A DNA stretch of 64,000 nt from Anolis sagrei (Eukaryota > Chordata > Lepidosauria > Squamata > Anolidae), in NCBI RefSeq assembly GCF_037176765.1, contig NC_090034.1, forward strand, positions 94,662,500 to 94,726,499. The letters are read 5' to 3'. The notes beneath the pieces were generated by a model. That model worked only from the letters and a program-made list of their open reading frames with translations, was not told where the DNA came from and made no database searches. Of the stretch, positions 55,210-64,000 are shown in pieces. The translations under genes and the position numbers were made by a program. Positions within the stretch are counted from its first letter, which is position 1, and each line of letters opens with the position of its first letter.

Positions 55210-56355
55210 CTTCAAAATGTAGAAAGGAGGAAAACATAATGGCAATCATAGTCAATTATCTACATGTCCCACTGAGAAACTGTGAAAGGATATATCCCTT
55301 GAAAAATGACTGCCTCTGTATTTTGTGTAGTATTTTAATATTCCAAACAAGGTTATTGCAGAAGGTTGCATTTTCCCCCCTGAAACTTCCTCCATTTTAT
55401 CACACTGCTCAAGAAACTATGGAATGGCTATTGTTTCCCCTTCTTAGTCAATGGGCTAAATGAGCAACAGGATGCATTTGAATAAGACAGAACAGCCTGC
55501 CCTGTTCCTCTGTTCCACCTGCCTGAACCAAATGTCAAAATGATTTTCTACAAAAGACAAGTTGAGGGGAACTTTTCCCATTGCAAGAGGAGTCAAAGGA
55601 ATTCCAAGGAAAGTAATGAGATCTCTTTAAGCAGCTTCATAAAACCTCAGGTCTCCATATGGAAGACAAGCCAAACAAAAAATATCAATTCAAACTCTTC
55701 CAAGTTCAGCTCAGTGCTGTTCAAAACAAAAAATGTCCAGCCAACATTTACCCTCCTTCAGCATTTAGCCTCAATAGACTTTTGTGAAAGCTATCATTGT
55801 AAGGTATTGCATAGGATTGTCCAGTAATTAACCCAAGTGGCACATGTTCATGTATTAATGTCTGTATTTTGATATTTATTAAAATTTATTAAAATTATTA
55901 TTTATTTGTCTGTTGCCTTTTCCATGACATGAGATCCAAGGATGCTCAGAAATACCCTCAAATACCAAGACCCTCATCATAAAGGCTGCCAGAATGGCCA
56001 CATATCTTGGCAACTCTCGAGGTGCAGTCAGGGAATAGGGGGAAATGTCAATCATCCAGCTTCCCACCATTGTTCCTAGTGGAACACGGAAAGCCTGCTA
56101 TATTGCCAACATGGTGGCATGCTGCAATTCACTGCCCTTTTAGGCACTTCACTGCCCCTTAAACCAATAAAAGAGTCTCAATACACAATGGCACTCCCTA
56201 ACCTGTGTCAATATGCACAATTGGACCAATACACAACAGGTCCGATGTACAACAGTCCCAACATGTATCTATTCCATTCTGCATTGGTCCAGTTTTGTAT
56301 AGGGACCAAAGCTCATCAGTCACTTGGCTGGCTCCCCTGTGTTGTAACATCAGAC
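55210..56355. other. Intergenic, no feature recognised
   Basis: AT-rich; frames of 95 aa (55540) and 63 aa (55879 minus) do not match known proteins. Confidence 0.4.
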
Positions 56356-56363
56356 AAACCCCT

Positions 56364-56508
56364 AGATCAGTGTTTCTCAAACCGTGCGCCTCCAAATGTT
56401 TTGGACTTCAACTCCCAGAAATCTCAGCCATCTTACCAGCTGTTAGGAATTGTGGGAGCTGAAGTCCAAAATATCTGGAGGAGCACAGTTTGAAAACCAC
56501 TGCCCTAG
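56364..56508. mobile_element. Palindromic hAT MITE
   Basis: CAGTGTTTCTCAAACCGTGC to GTTTGAAAACCACTG; perfect 8-bp duplication CCCTAGAT. Confidence 0.8.
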
Positions 56509-56879
56509 ATGAATACAGACATTTTGTAACTCCCTTATTCGAATTTGTGCAGATGTAAATACACTTGTGAATATTTCAGTTTCTGGGTGGCTTCCAACCA
56601 AAGTTAAAACCCATTAAAAAAAACAAACAACCATATTAAACCAAAAAAAATGGAAAAACATAAAATTCTTTTTAAAAATCTGATAATAACAACATGAAAT
56701 GTAATGAAACAAGTTACCATATTTTAATATATTTATATAAGGATTTTTAGGGGATTCAAAAGTTTATATGTTCATAAAAACAGTAAAACAAATCTATATA
56801 TATACATGTGTGTGTGTGTGTATGTATAATGTTTTAAGGCTTTGTATGATTTTTCAGTATTTTAATATTAATACTCTTA

Positions 56880-57030
56880 TATTGTTTGTTAAATGTTTTA
56901 ATACTATTTATGCTTGTTTTAATTTGTTATAATTGTTGTGGCATTGAATTGTTGCCAATTGTGATTCGCCCTGAGTCGCCCCTGGGCTGAGAATGGCGGT
57001 ATATAAATGCTGTAAATAAATTAATAAATA
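56880..57030 (+). mobile_element. L2-like LINE 3' end
   Basis: TTGTGATTCGCCCTGAGTCG and a TAAATAAATTAATAAATAAA tail. Confidence 0.6.
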
Positions 57031-57385
57031 AATGTGATATATACAAACCAATACAATACTTCCTAACATCTATACAATATTCGCATTTGGTTACACTCTC
57101 CCCTCCTCCCTCCTCTCCCAATTTGTTTTTAGAATTAGCAGTAAAAATTAAAAAACAGCTCACACACCCTTTTAAAAAATTCAGTTTAGACATTAGATCT
57201 CAACTGTGGAAATAATCCACATTTTTCGATAGCAAAATTTGGCAGAAAGATTGCAATTTTTATGTGGTCTGCCTAGAAAAGACTGGGTCTCTTTTGGAAA
57301 CGCAGGAAAAGAGAGACTCCAAAAGAGGACAAAAAAGCTTGTTTCTTACCATCTGTCCAGATGCGCTTAATCTATTTCATCTTAC

Positions 57386-57446
57386 CTTTGAAACAAAACT
57401 GTGGTAGGTGCGGTCTTCCCAAACTCCCCTCACCTGCCTTTTTATA
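57386..57446 (-). promoter_or_regulatory. Candidate core promoter and short first exon
   Basis: On the minus strand TATAAAAA (57446-57439) is followed about 30 bases later by unique sequence that reaches a strong donor, CAAAG then GTAAGATG, with the exon end at 57386. A second donor-like GTAAGAAAC follows near 57357. A non-coding first exon of gene 3, whose ATG lies 6 kb downstream, would fit. An acceptor-like site (CTGTATCTAG) sits shortly before that ATG. Confidence 0.35.
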
Positions 57447-57449
57447 GAC

Positions 57450-58265
57450 GATGATGGATTTGCATTGGAAAATTATACATTAGTTAATCATTTGTGGCAG
57501 CTTACTTCCGGAAAGACAAAGCTGATACAAAGAGGCATATACTGCTCTTCAATTGTTAACGCCTTTGAGGAAATGCTTTCTGACAGAGCAGCAAATGATA
57601 CAAGAGGGCAAGATTATTGTCTTCTGATGGAAAAATTGGGCTTCTTTGAATCCAATTCTACAAAATAGAAGGTTCCTGGTGGCTTAGCTGTAGGCTCAGA
57701 GTAGAGGTTAACTTATGCCTAACTTATATTTTTATATCCCTTGATCTCCTTTCCTCGTTGGTGTATTTGCTCAATAGACCTGTGAGGTAGCTCAGACTAA
57801 GAAAGAAAGCAGTGGCGTAGCGTTGTGACTGTGGCACCAAGAGCTGGAAGTACAAATGTGCCCGTAGTTTTCCGTCATCTTGTGTTTGAAGGTAGACTGA
57901 TGTAGCCCAATTGTTCAAAAGATCTCTCCATGGTTGGAGGTAGACTCCAATGGTACTTAACCCCATCAACCACAAGGTTACCTGGCAAATTTCCTGCCCC
58001 AATGGAGATGAGAGTTTCCAAAGACCTTTTCAAGACTGTACACCACATTATATTCTCAGAGCATTAAAATGCATGGTGAGAAGAGCTGTAGTGTGCCTTC
58101 AAACATGAGCAACTCTATTGGGTGCCTCTATTGCTCAGTCATGTTGAGGTAGCCCTATGCTATGTTAATCCAACCACGTAGCCTGAACAAGTCCATGATG
58201 TAAATTCTATAGAAATGTTGTAAACTTTAAAACATAACTTTTTTGTGCATTAAAAAAATACATCT
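57450..58265. other. Unique-looking sequence upstream of the candidate promoter
   Basis: No repeat recognised. An 86-aa plus-strand frame (57408-57668) overlaps the candidate minus-strand promoter and is not recognised. Confidence 0.4.
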
Positions 58266-58269
58266 AAAT

Positions 58270-58934
58270 CGGTGCTTTTCAACCGTCCCAATACCACAAC
58301 CCCTTAATACAGTTCCTCATGTTGTGGTGACCCCAACCATAAAATTATTTTCGTTGCTACTCCATAACTGTAATTTTGCTACTGTTATGAATCATAATGT
58401 AAATATCTGATATGCAGGATGTATTTTTATTTACTGGATCAATTTGGCACAAATACCCAATATGCCCAAATTTGAATACTGGTGGTGTGGGGAGAGGGGG
58501 GGTTGATTTTGTCATTTGAAAATTGTATTAGCTGGGGTTTATAGTTCACCTACAATCAAAAAGCATTCTGAACTCCACCATTGAATGTAATTGAACCAAA
58601 CTTGGCACACTGAACTCCAATGACCAACATAAAATACTGGAAGGGTTTGATGGGCACTGACCTTGAGTTTTGAAATTGTAGTTTACCTACATCCAGAGAG
58701 CACTGTGGACTCAAACTATGATGGATCTGGACCAAACTTAGCATGAATACTCAATATGCCGAAATGTGAACACTGGTGGAGTTTGGGGAAATAGACCTTG
58801 ACATTTGGGAGTTGGAGTTGCTGGGATTTATAGTTCACCTACAATCAAAGAGCATTCTGAACCCCACAAATTATAGAATTTGGCCAAACTTCCCACACAG
58901 AACCCCCATGACCAACAGAAAATACTGTGTTTTC

Positions 58935-58971
<37 letters not shown>

Positions 58972-59179
58972 AAACTTTATTTCTATACCGCCCTATCTCC
59001 CAGAGAGGACTCAGGGCGGTTTACAACAGAAAATTGGCAAACATTCAATGCCGGCATAACATAACAAACAAATCAAATCATAAACAATAAAATAAACAAC
59101 ATCAGATGGTCTTTTGCAACCCTTCTGACACCCCCTTGCAACCCCCCATAGGTCCCAACCCCCAAGTTGAAAAATGTTG
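58270..59179 (+). mobile_element. SPIN-ended hAT element with shared module and an L2-like insert
   Basis: Left GGTGCTTTTCAACCGTCCC, right CCCCCAAGTTGAAAAATGTTG-like end; flanks ATCTAAAT and ATGTAGAT, a decayed 8-bp duplication. An L2-like tail (minus) with (GAT)n is inserted at about 58937-59105. Confidence 0.65.
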
Positions 59180-59189
59180 ATGTAGATAT

Positions 59190-59760
59190 TCCCCCTAATT
59201 GGGAGCCTGAAGGTTTTTGGGGCTGGCAGAGATTGTTGTACCAGAGACCACACTTGCTCCATCTCTGCACTACAGAAAGGTGGATTGTGGGTTGTTTCTG
59301 TGGCTCTGCTTCCTTGTCTCTCCCTAGATATCATTTCTAACATTCTGTCCTTTTCCAAGTTGAGGAACTACTTATATATAAAAACTTTGTTTACCATCTA
59401 TGGAAATCTTCTCTTTTTCCTGATTAGAAAGAGAACTTGACTAAGCCACAGACACTTCAAACACCCTATCACATGCAAACTTTTGGGAACAGTAAATATC
59501 AAAGGGGTTCATAACTGAAGCATTTATAGTGTTTCTAACATTGAGGACTATGAGCAAGCTGGGGGAACTTTTACCTGTACAACCTGACACCCAAGTTCGT
59601 ATGCTCACACTTGAAAAGCTTGTGTTTGGCTAAAGAGTTTTTTTTAAAATCCTTTAAAGTTAGCATACAAATGATCTACCTTGCTGGTGTAATGTTACCT
59701 CCCCTCTTGAAAACATTGGTCATAAAAGGAGAAATGCCACTCCTAGAACTCTCTTAAAAC
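59190..59760. other. Intergenic, no feature recognised
   Basis: No repeats or exons recognised. Confidence 0.4.
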
Positions 59761-59767
59761 AGGACAC

Positions 59768-59940
59768 TTGGGGCCCTTCCACACAGCTCTATATCCCAGA
59801 ATATCAAGGCAGAATATCCCACAATATCTGCTTTGAACTGGGTTATCTGAGTCCACCCTGCCATATATTCCAGTTCAAAGCACATATTGTGGGATTGTCT
59901 GCCTTGATATTCTGGGATATAGGGCTGTGTGGAAGAGCCC
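59768..59940. mobile_element. Palindromic MITE (CACAGCCATATAA family), well kept
   Basis: GGGCCCTTCCACACAGCTCT is answered by AGGGCTGTGTGGAAGAGCCC at the right end. Confidence 0.75.
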
Positions 59941-60317
59941 ACACATATCAGCATCTCATATAATCCAACTGGAAATGGGACTACAAAATCAGATGCATGC
60001 ATTGCAAAACAGATTTGAGGGTAACCAGACAACAAAGTAGGGCCACAATGGCAAAATACGGTTTATTGATTATTATTAGATGCACATGGTGTTTTACATC
60101 AAAGAACAGTTTATTTTGGACAGTGGAAGCCAGAATTTCTCACAGTTGGTGATGGGCTCTAGAATAGAACAACTTTTTCAAACTGGTAAAATTCTCTTTC
60201 TTTGACTGTATGGCTGGCTGGATTTTAAGATAGTTTTCAAGAATCAGGTTGGAAGACAAAGCATAACCAAGACACTGTGGCTAGATGTCTGGTGGCAGGT
60301 CTCTGCTTTTGTTACTA

Positions 60318-60513
60318 CAGTAGAATCATAGAATCAAAGAGTTGGAAGAGACCTCATGGGCCATCCAGTCCAACCCCCTGCCAAGAAGCAGGAATATTGC
60401 ATTCAAATCACCCCTGACAGATGGTCATTCAGCCTCTGTTTAAAAGCTTCCAAAGAAGGAGCCTCCACCACACTCCGGGGCAGAGAGTTCCACTGCTGAA
60501 CAGCTCTCACACT
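60318..60513 (-). mobile_element. CR1 LINE 3' end, minus strand
   Basis: AATCATAGAATCAAAGAGTT to CTGAACAGCTCTCACAC. Confidence 0.85.
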
Positions 60514-60514
60514 C

Positions 60515-60865
60515 AGTAAAGTCTCTCTTTTCCAACATAAATGGGCCGGCAGAACGTTGGATAGGCGAAAATGTTGGATAATAAAGAGGGATGAAGGAAA
60601 AGCCTATTAAACATCAAATTACATTATGATTTTACAAATTAAGCACCAAAACATCATGTTTTACAACAAATCAACAGAAAAGGCAGTTCAATACACAATA
60701 ACATAATGCAGTAATTATTGTATCTATGAATTTAACACCAAAACAGGCTAGAGTTCTTTCTTTCTTTCTCCCATCCTGGACATTATTCCAAGCAGGAGAC
60801 AGACTGCATTGGATAATACAGAATGTTGGATGAGCAAAGGTTGGATAAGCGAGAGACTACTGTAG
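60515..60865. mobile_element. Pogo/Tigger-like MITE
   Basis: TTCCAACATAAATGGGCCGG at the left, GGTTGGATAAGCGAGAGACT at the right; same family as 39707-40133. Confidence 0.65.
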
Positions 60866-60869
60866 TTTC

Positions 60870-61265
60870 TTTCTCAAGCACCAGTATGATGCTTGTTGTT
60901 ATTAAATGATTATGACCAAAAATGTTTGGGACATTTTCCTTGGGTAGACATGGTCAGAATTCTGCTGTGACCCTGTAGCAGTCAGTGACTTCAATGTCAG
61001 GGGAGTGATGAATCTGATTTACAGCTGAGTCTGAACTTTAAAGAACTACAAAGAGGTCGAGCCTATTGTTTTATTTAAATCCCACTTTCCTTCTATATGA
61101 ATCCCAAAGTTGTTTACACTGTGTATTAAAGCAAAATAGCTAAAACAGTATGCAATACAAACCTTATAAAGGAATTTAATCTATTTTGGAAACAAAGTAA
61201 GAACTTTGGGGAGGTCTTCCAAACTTCAAATTCAAATTTGGACCAGATTCACTCCTCCACTGATG
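60870..61265. other. Intergenic, no feature recognised
   Basis: A short L2-like scrap near 61075; otherwise nothing. Confidence 0.4.
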
Positions 61266-61267
61266 TG

Positions 61268-61800
61268 GAAGTTAACTGGAGGTCAGCTGTGACCAGCAAT
61301 GCTGTGGAATTTGAAGAGGCACAAATGGAGGGTGAAAGGGAGAAACATGCCAAGAGGAAGGCGTATTAAGCCAACCCTGATCAGGACCACCTTCTACCTG
61401 GAAACAAATGCCCTCACTGTGGAAGAGGAGCCCCCGGTGGCGCAGTGGGTTAAACCCCTGTGCCGGCAGGACTGAAGACCGACAGGTTGCAGGTTCGAAT
61501 CCAGGGAGAGGTGGATGAGCTCCCTCTATCAGCTCCAGCTCCTCGTGCAGGGACATGAGAGAAGCCTCCCACAAAGGATGATAAAAACATCAAATCATCC
61601 AGGCGTCCCCTGGGCAACGTCCTTGCAGACGGCCAATTCTCTCACACCAGGAGTCACTCCTGACACGAGCAAAAAAAAAACTGTGGAAGAACATACGGGT
61701 CAAGAATAGAGCCCCACAGTCACCTACAGCCACCGCCAAGACATCGCACTTGGAAGGCCATCATATTTGAACAACAAGGGATCGCCTAAATAAGGAAGGA
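61268..61800 (+). mobile_element. LINE 3' end split by a SINE
   Basis: Same family as 37261-37693; interrupted at 61427. Confidence 0.65.
61427..61680 (+). mobile_element. tRNA-derived SINE (type B), young-looking
   Basis: GGAGCCCCCGGTGGCGCAGT, box-B-like GGTTCGAATCC, A-rich end. Flanked by CTGTGGAAGA on both sides (61416 and 61681). Confidence 0.88.
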
Positions 61801-62420
61801 AGGAAGATGTGGAAGCTATAAAGGGGTTCACTTTGACATATTTTGGGTCTTTTTCATATTCTCCAGTTGGATCGCTTTCGGATCTTTTTAAGAGCCCTTC
61901 TATGGGAATGTGTAGTTTGTAGTTTTGTGTTGTATTTAGAATTCTCTGCATGAGAGCTCAAGTGCCTCACCAAACTACAAATCTCAGGTGTCTGTACTTT
62001 AACCTGTCTGCTTGACAGTTCCCGGAGGTTTTCCCCCTGCACTGTGCCAGGTATCATATATTTTTCCATTGGCTACTGTTGTTTACTTTCCTGGAAACAT
62101 GATAGATACCCATCACCTATACTTCAGGTGCCAGAGCCGGTCTTTGGACTGCCTTTACTTGTTGGATGCAGCTGTGGAATTTCAAATAAAATGCTGTAAC
62201 CATGCTGCATGAAAGCAACCTGGATTTGCAAAAGGTTCAGTGGATGATTTGGAGCTATTTCTTTTACCCATAGTAATGATGCAGAACAAGACAGATTTAA
62301 AATTAAGGCCAGAGGAGGAATGCAAAGTGTCCACATGAAATGATACTTCACACAGTTGAAGAGATCCAGAGCAGAGAGGTCTGTTCAGATCACAGTGAAA
62401 GCACAGGGAGACATTTGCCT
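61801..62420. other. 3' flank of gene 4, no feature recognised
   Basis: Probably the 3' UTR and downstream sequence of gene 4; no clear minus-strand AATAAA was found. Confidence 0.4.
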
Positions 62421-62423
62421 GTT

Positions 62424-62683
62424 TTAAGAGACCACGTTCACCAGTAGCATCCAAGATAGACCAGTCAGCAAAAGGACAAATGAGATGCTTTGTAGGGATG
62501 GGGTCCCATTAGGAGTTGTGGTAGGTGCAGTTGTGGTAAGAGAAACAGGGGGTGCCTTATAGGTATTAATCTTCAAAACACCGTAGGTCTCCTTCGGTAG
62601 CAGGATATCTAGAGGTTGAGGAGCATCTTTCACAGATTCTGTGGCACAGCCTTGTGCAACAAACAAAGATGCTTCTTGGGTAT
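62424..62683 (-). CDS. Gene 4 last exon (end of LU2, stalk, tail, stop)
   Basis: Acceptor TTCTAACAG ending at 62684; TAA stop at 62426-62424. One cysteine only, then the Thr-rich stalk and hydrophobic tail. Confidence 0.8.
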
Positions 62684-63481
62684 CTGTTAGAACAAACAAG
62701 GGGGGAGAGACACTTTTAGTTTGCCAAAGGTCTTCATTCTTTGAAACTTTCCTCTCCCTGATGGCTGCTTTTACTCACATGTACCCATCACAAAACCTAA
62801 GGTGCATCTATGTTGTAAAATTTATGCAGTTTTGGCACCATGCAAACTGCCATGGCACAGTGCTATTGCATCTGGGAGCTGTAATTTGTTATGTTAGTGG
62901 GACACTTTGCTAGAGAAGGCTGAAAGGCCTTAGAAAACTACAACTCCCAAGATTCCATAGCATTGAGTCATGATGGCTAAAGTGGCATCAAACTGCATTC
63001 ATTCATTCACCTTTGATTTACCACACGGGTTCTCAAACTTTTTCAGTGGTGGAACCCTTTTTTAAGCAAAAGTTTCTCGTGGAGCCCCAAGAAAAAGTTT
63101 ATATTATATTATATTATATTATATTATATTATATTATATTATATTATATTTAATGTATATATATCAGGCATGGGCCCAGTCAGTGGCAGAGTGTTTGTGT
63201 GAACTAATTCACACAGTGCCAATATATATTATACAATTCAGTCCAGCTCCCTTCTGCCGTGCAGGAAAAATACAATCAATATTTGCACCATTCACTTTAT
63301 AGCTGTACAGTGTATATTTTGTGAAATATCCTTGAATTACCTGTTTTCTGTCGCACTCCATATGCACTAGTACAATACTTTTCTATTCCTGTGCATGGGA
63401 CTGTCTCCACAGTGCAGGAATTATCCGTACTATTGAAACACGATGGGCACGCTAGTCCATTCGGTGTAAGGTTTGTTGAAA
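62424..63481 (-). CDS. Gene 4 (partial): LU-domain protein with Thr-rich stalk and GPI-like tail, last two coding exons
   Basis: Two coding exons are visible on the minus strand: 63341-63481 (141 bp) and 62424-62683 (260 bp with stop). The first encodes TPNGLACPSCFNST and three more cysteines, the same phase-1, 141-bp exon that opens LU2 in genes 1 and 2. The second encodes FVAQGCATES, then a stretch with no further cysteine, a Thr/Pro stalk (LTTTAPTTTPNGT) and a hydrophobic C-terminus (FVLLLTGLSWMLLVNVVS), which suggests a GPI-anchored surface protein. Two cysteines expected after QGC are absent. The signal and LU1 exons must lie beyond 64000. The frame is clean, so a live gene is more likely than a relic. 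Confidence 0.78.
63096..63152. repeat. (TATAT)n-type pentanucleotide microsatellite
   Basis: About eleven units of TTATA in intron sequence of gene 4. Confidence 0.9.
63341..63481 (-). CDS. Gene 4 penultimate exon (first half of LU2)
   Basis: Acceptor CTTTCTAG ending at 63482, donor GTAATTC at 63340. Five cysteines and sequons NLT, NST and NSC. Confidence 0.82.
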
Positions 63482-63667
63482 CTAGAAAGCAAGAGACAAC
63501 AGAGAGTGTTAGAAAGGGAGACAATGAAGTGGCAGGAGAAAAAGTCACTCCATCAGCCTGATGCAGAGAGAGAGAGAAGCCATAATGAAATGTGCTCTAC
63601 CTGTTTTGCTAAGTAGTCTTTGGTTCTTCTCCAATCATCCTTGAACCCCATTGATGAACTCAGCCTC

Positions 63668-63822
63668 AGGGCCCATCTACACTGCCATATAATGCAGTTT
63701 CATAATGCAGTTTAACTGCATTGAACTGCACTATATGGCCATGTATACTCATATAAAACAGTTCAATGCTGTTAAACTGTGTTATAAAACTGCATTATAT
63801 GGCAGTGTAGATGGGGCCTCAG
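63668..63822. mobile_element. Palindromic MITE (GGCCCATCTACACTGCC family)
   Basis: GGGCCCATCTACACTGCC and, at the right, GGCAGTGTAGATGGGGCC. Confidence 0.7.
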
Positions 63823-63937
63823 AAGAAGGGAAGGATGCACCTCAACAAATCTTGCCAAGAGAATCTCATGATAGCTTCACCATAGTGTTACCATAGATCA
63901 GAAAGTACTTGAAAGCACACAGTAATAAAAGAGGGGG

Positions 63938-64000
63938 TGAAGTTAATGGGTTTCTCCTGACATTAAGTCCAGTCACGTCTGACTCTAGGGGTTGGTGCTC
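63938..64000 (-). mobile_element. tRNA-derived SINE (type A) cut by the window edge
   Basis: CTGACATTAAGTCCAGTCAC and GGTTGGTGCTC, the reversed type A tail. Confidence 0.75.

Noticed and set aside
57408-57668. 86-aa plus-strand open frame in repeat-free sequence
   Set aside because: No recognised domain, no splice or promoter context on the plus strand; it overlaps the candidate minus-strand promoter instead.

Overview
The window reads as a piece of nuclear DNA from a squamate reptile, most likely an iguanian lizard of the Anolis/Sceloporus kind. The reasons are split genes with GT-AG introns, dense interspersed repeats of squamate type (CR1, L2-like and BovB-like LINEs, tRNA-derived SINEs, many hAT MITEs, Helitrons, and ends resembling the SPIN and OposCharlie1 hAT families), and the family of the genes themselves. 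The species call is inference from repeat types recalled from memory; no search was run.

The genes are a tandem array of four two-domain Ly6/uPAR (LU, three-finger) genes, all on the minus strand. From left to right: gene 1 (ATG 15180, stop 7876, 202 aa) and gene 2 (ATG 31475, stop 18680, 198 aa) look like secreted gamma-type phospholipase A2 inhibitors (PLI-gamma). Gene 3 (ATG 51366, stop 40499, 218 aa) is a related two-LU protein with a hydrophobic tail that suggests a GPI anchor. Gene 4 is partial: only its last two coding exons (63341-63481 and 62424-62683) lie in the window, and it also ends in a Thr-rich stalk plus a GPI-type tail. The three complete genes share one plan: a signal-peptide exon, two exons for LU1 and two for LU2, with every intron in phase 1. 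Genes 1 and 2 have identical lengths for exons 1-4 (43, 117, 150, 141 bp). The array therefore seems to have grown by gene duplication, followed by a split into soluble and membrane-anchored products.

The genes take up about 2.3 kb of coding sequence. Most of the remaining DNA is mobile-element debris. Region by region: 1-7.8 kb holds LINE, solo-LTR, hAT, SINE, R4-like LINE, OC1-like and SPIN-like copies; 7.9-15.3 kb is gene 1, with a Helitron and several MITEs in its introns and a TATA box upstream; 15.5-18.6 kb is intergenic, with a minisatellite-bearing hAT MITE and CR1; 18.7-31.5 kb is gene 2; 31.5-40.4 kb is intergenic (mariner inside a SINE, a SPIN-type hAT, a LINE inside a MITE, BovB); 40.5-51.4 kb is gene 3; 51.4-62.4 kb is intergenic (L2, a three-level nest at 53471-55209, and a candidate minus-strand promoter and first exon near 57.4 kb); 62.4-64 kb is the 3' end of gene 4.

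The most notable observations are: the array itself, with its secreted/anchored split; loss of two LU2 cysteines in gene 4; a Helitron that starts 9 bp inside intron 1 of gene 2; a MITE sitting where gene 2's TATA box would be; an internal module shared by Helitrons and SPIN-ended hAT elements; and several cleanly dated insertion nests with matching target-site duplications.
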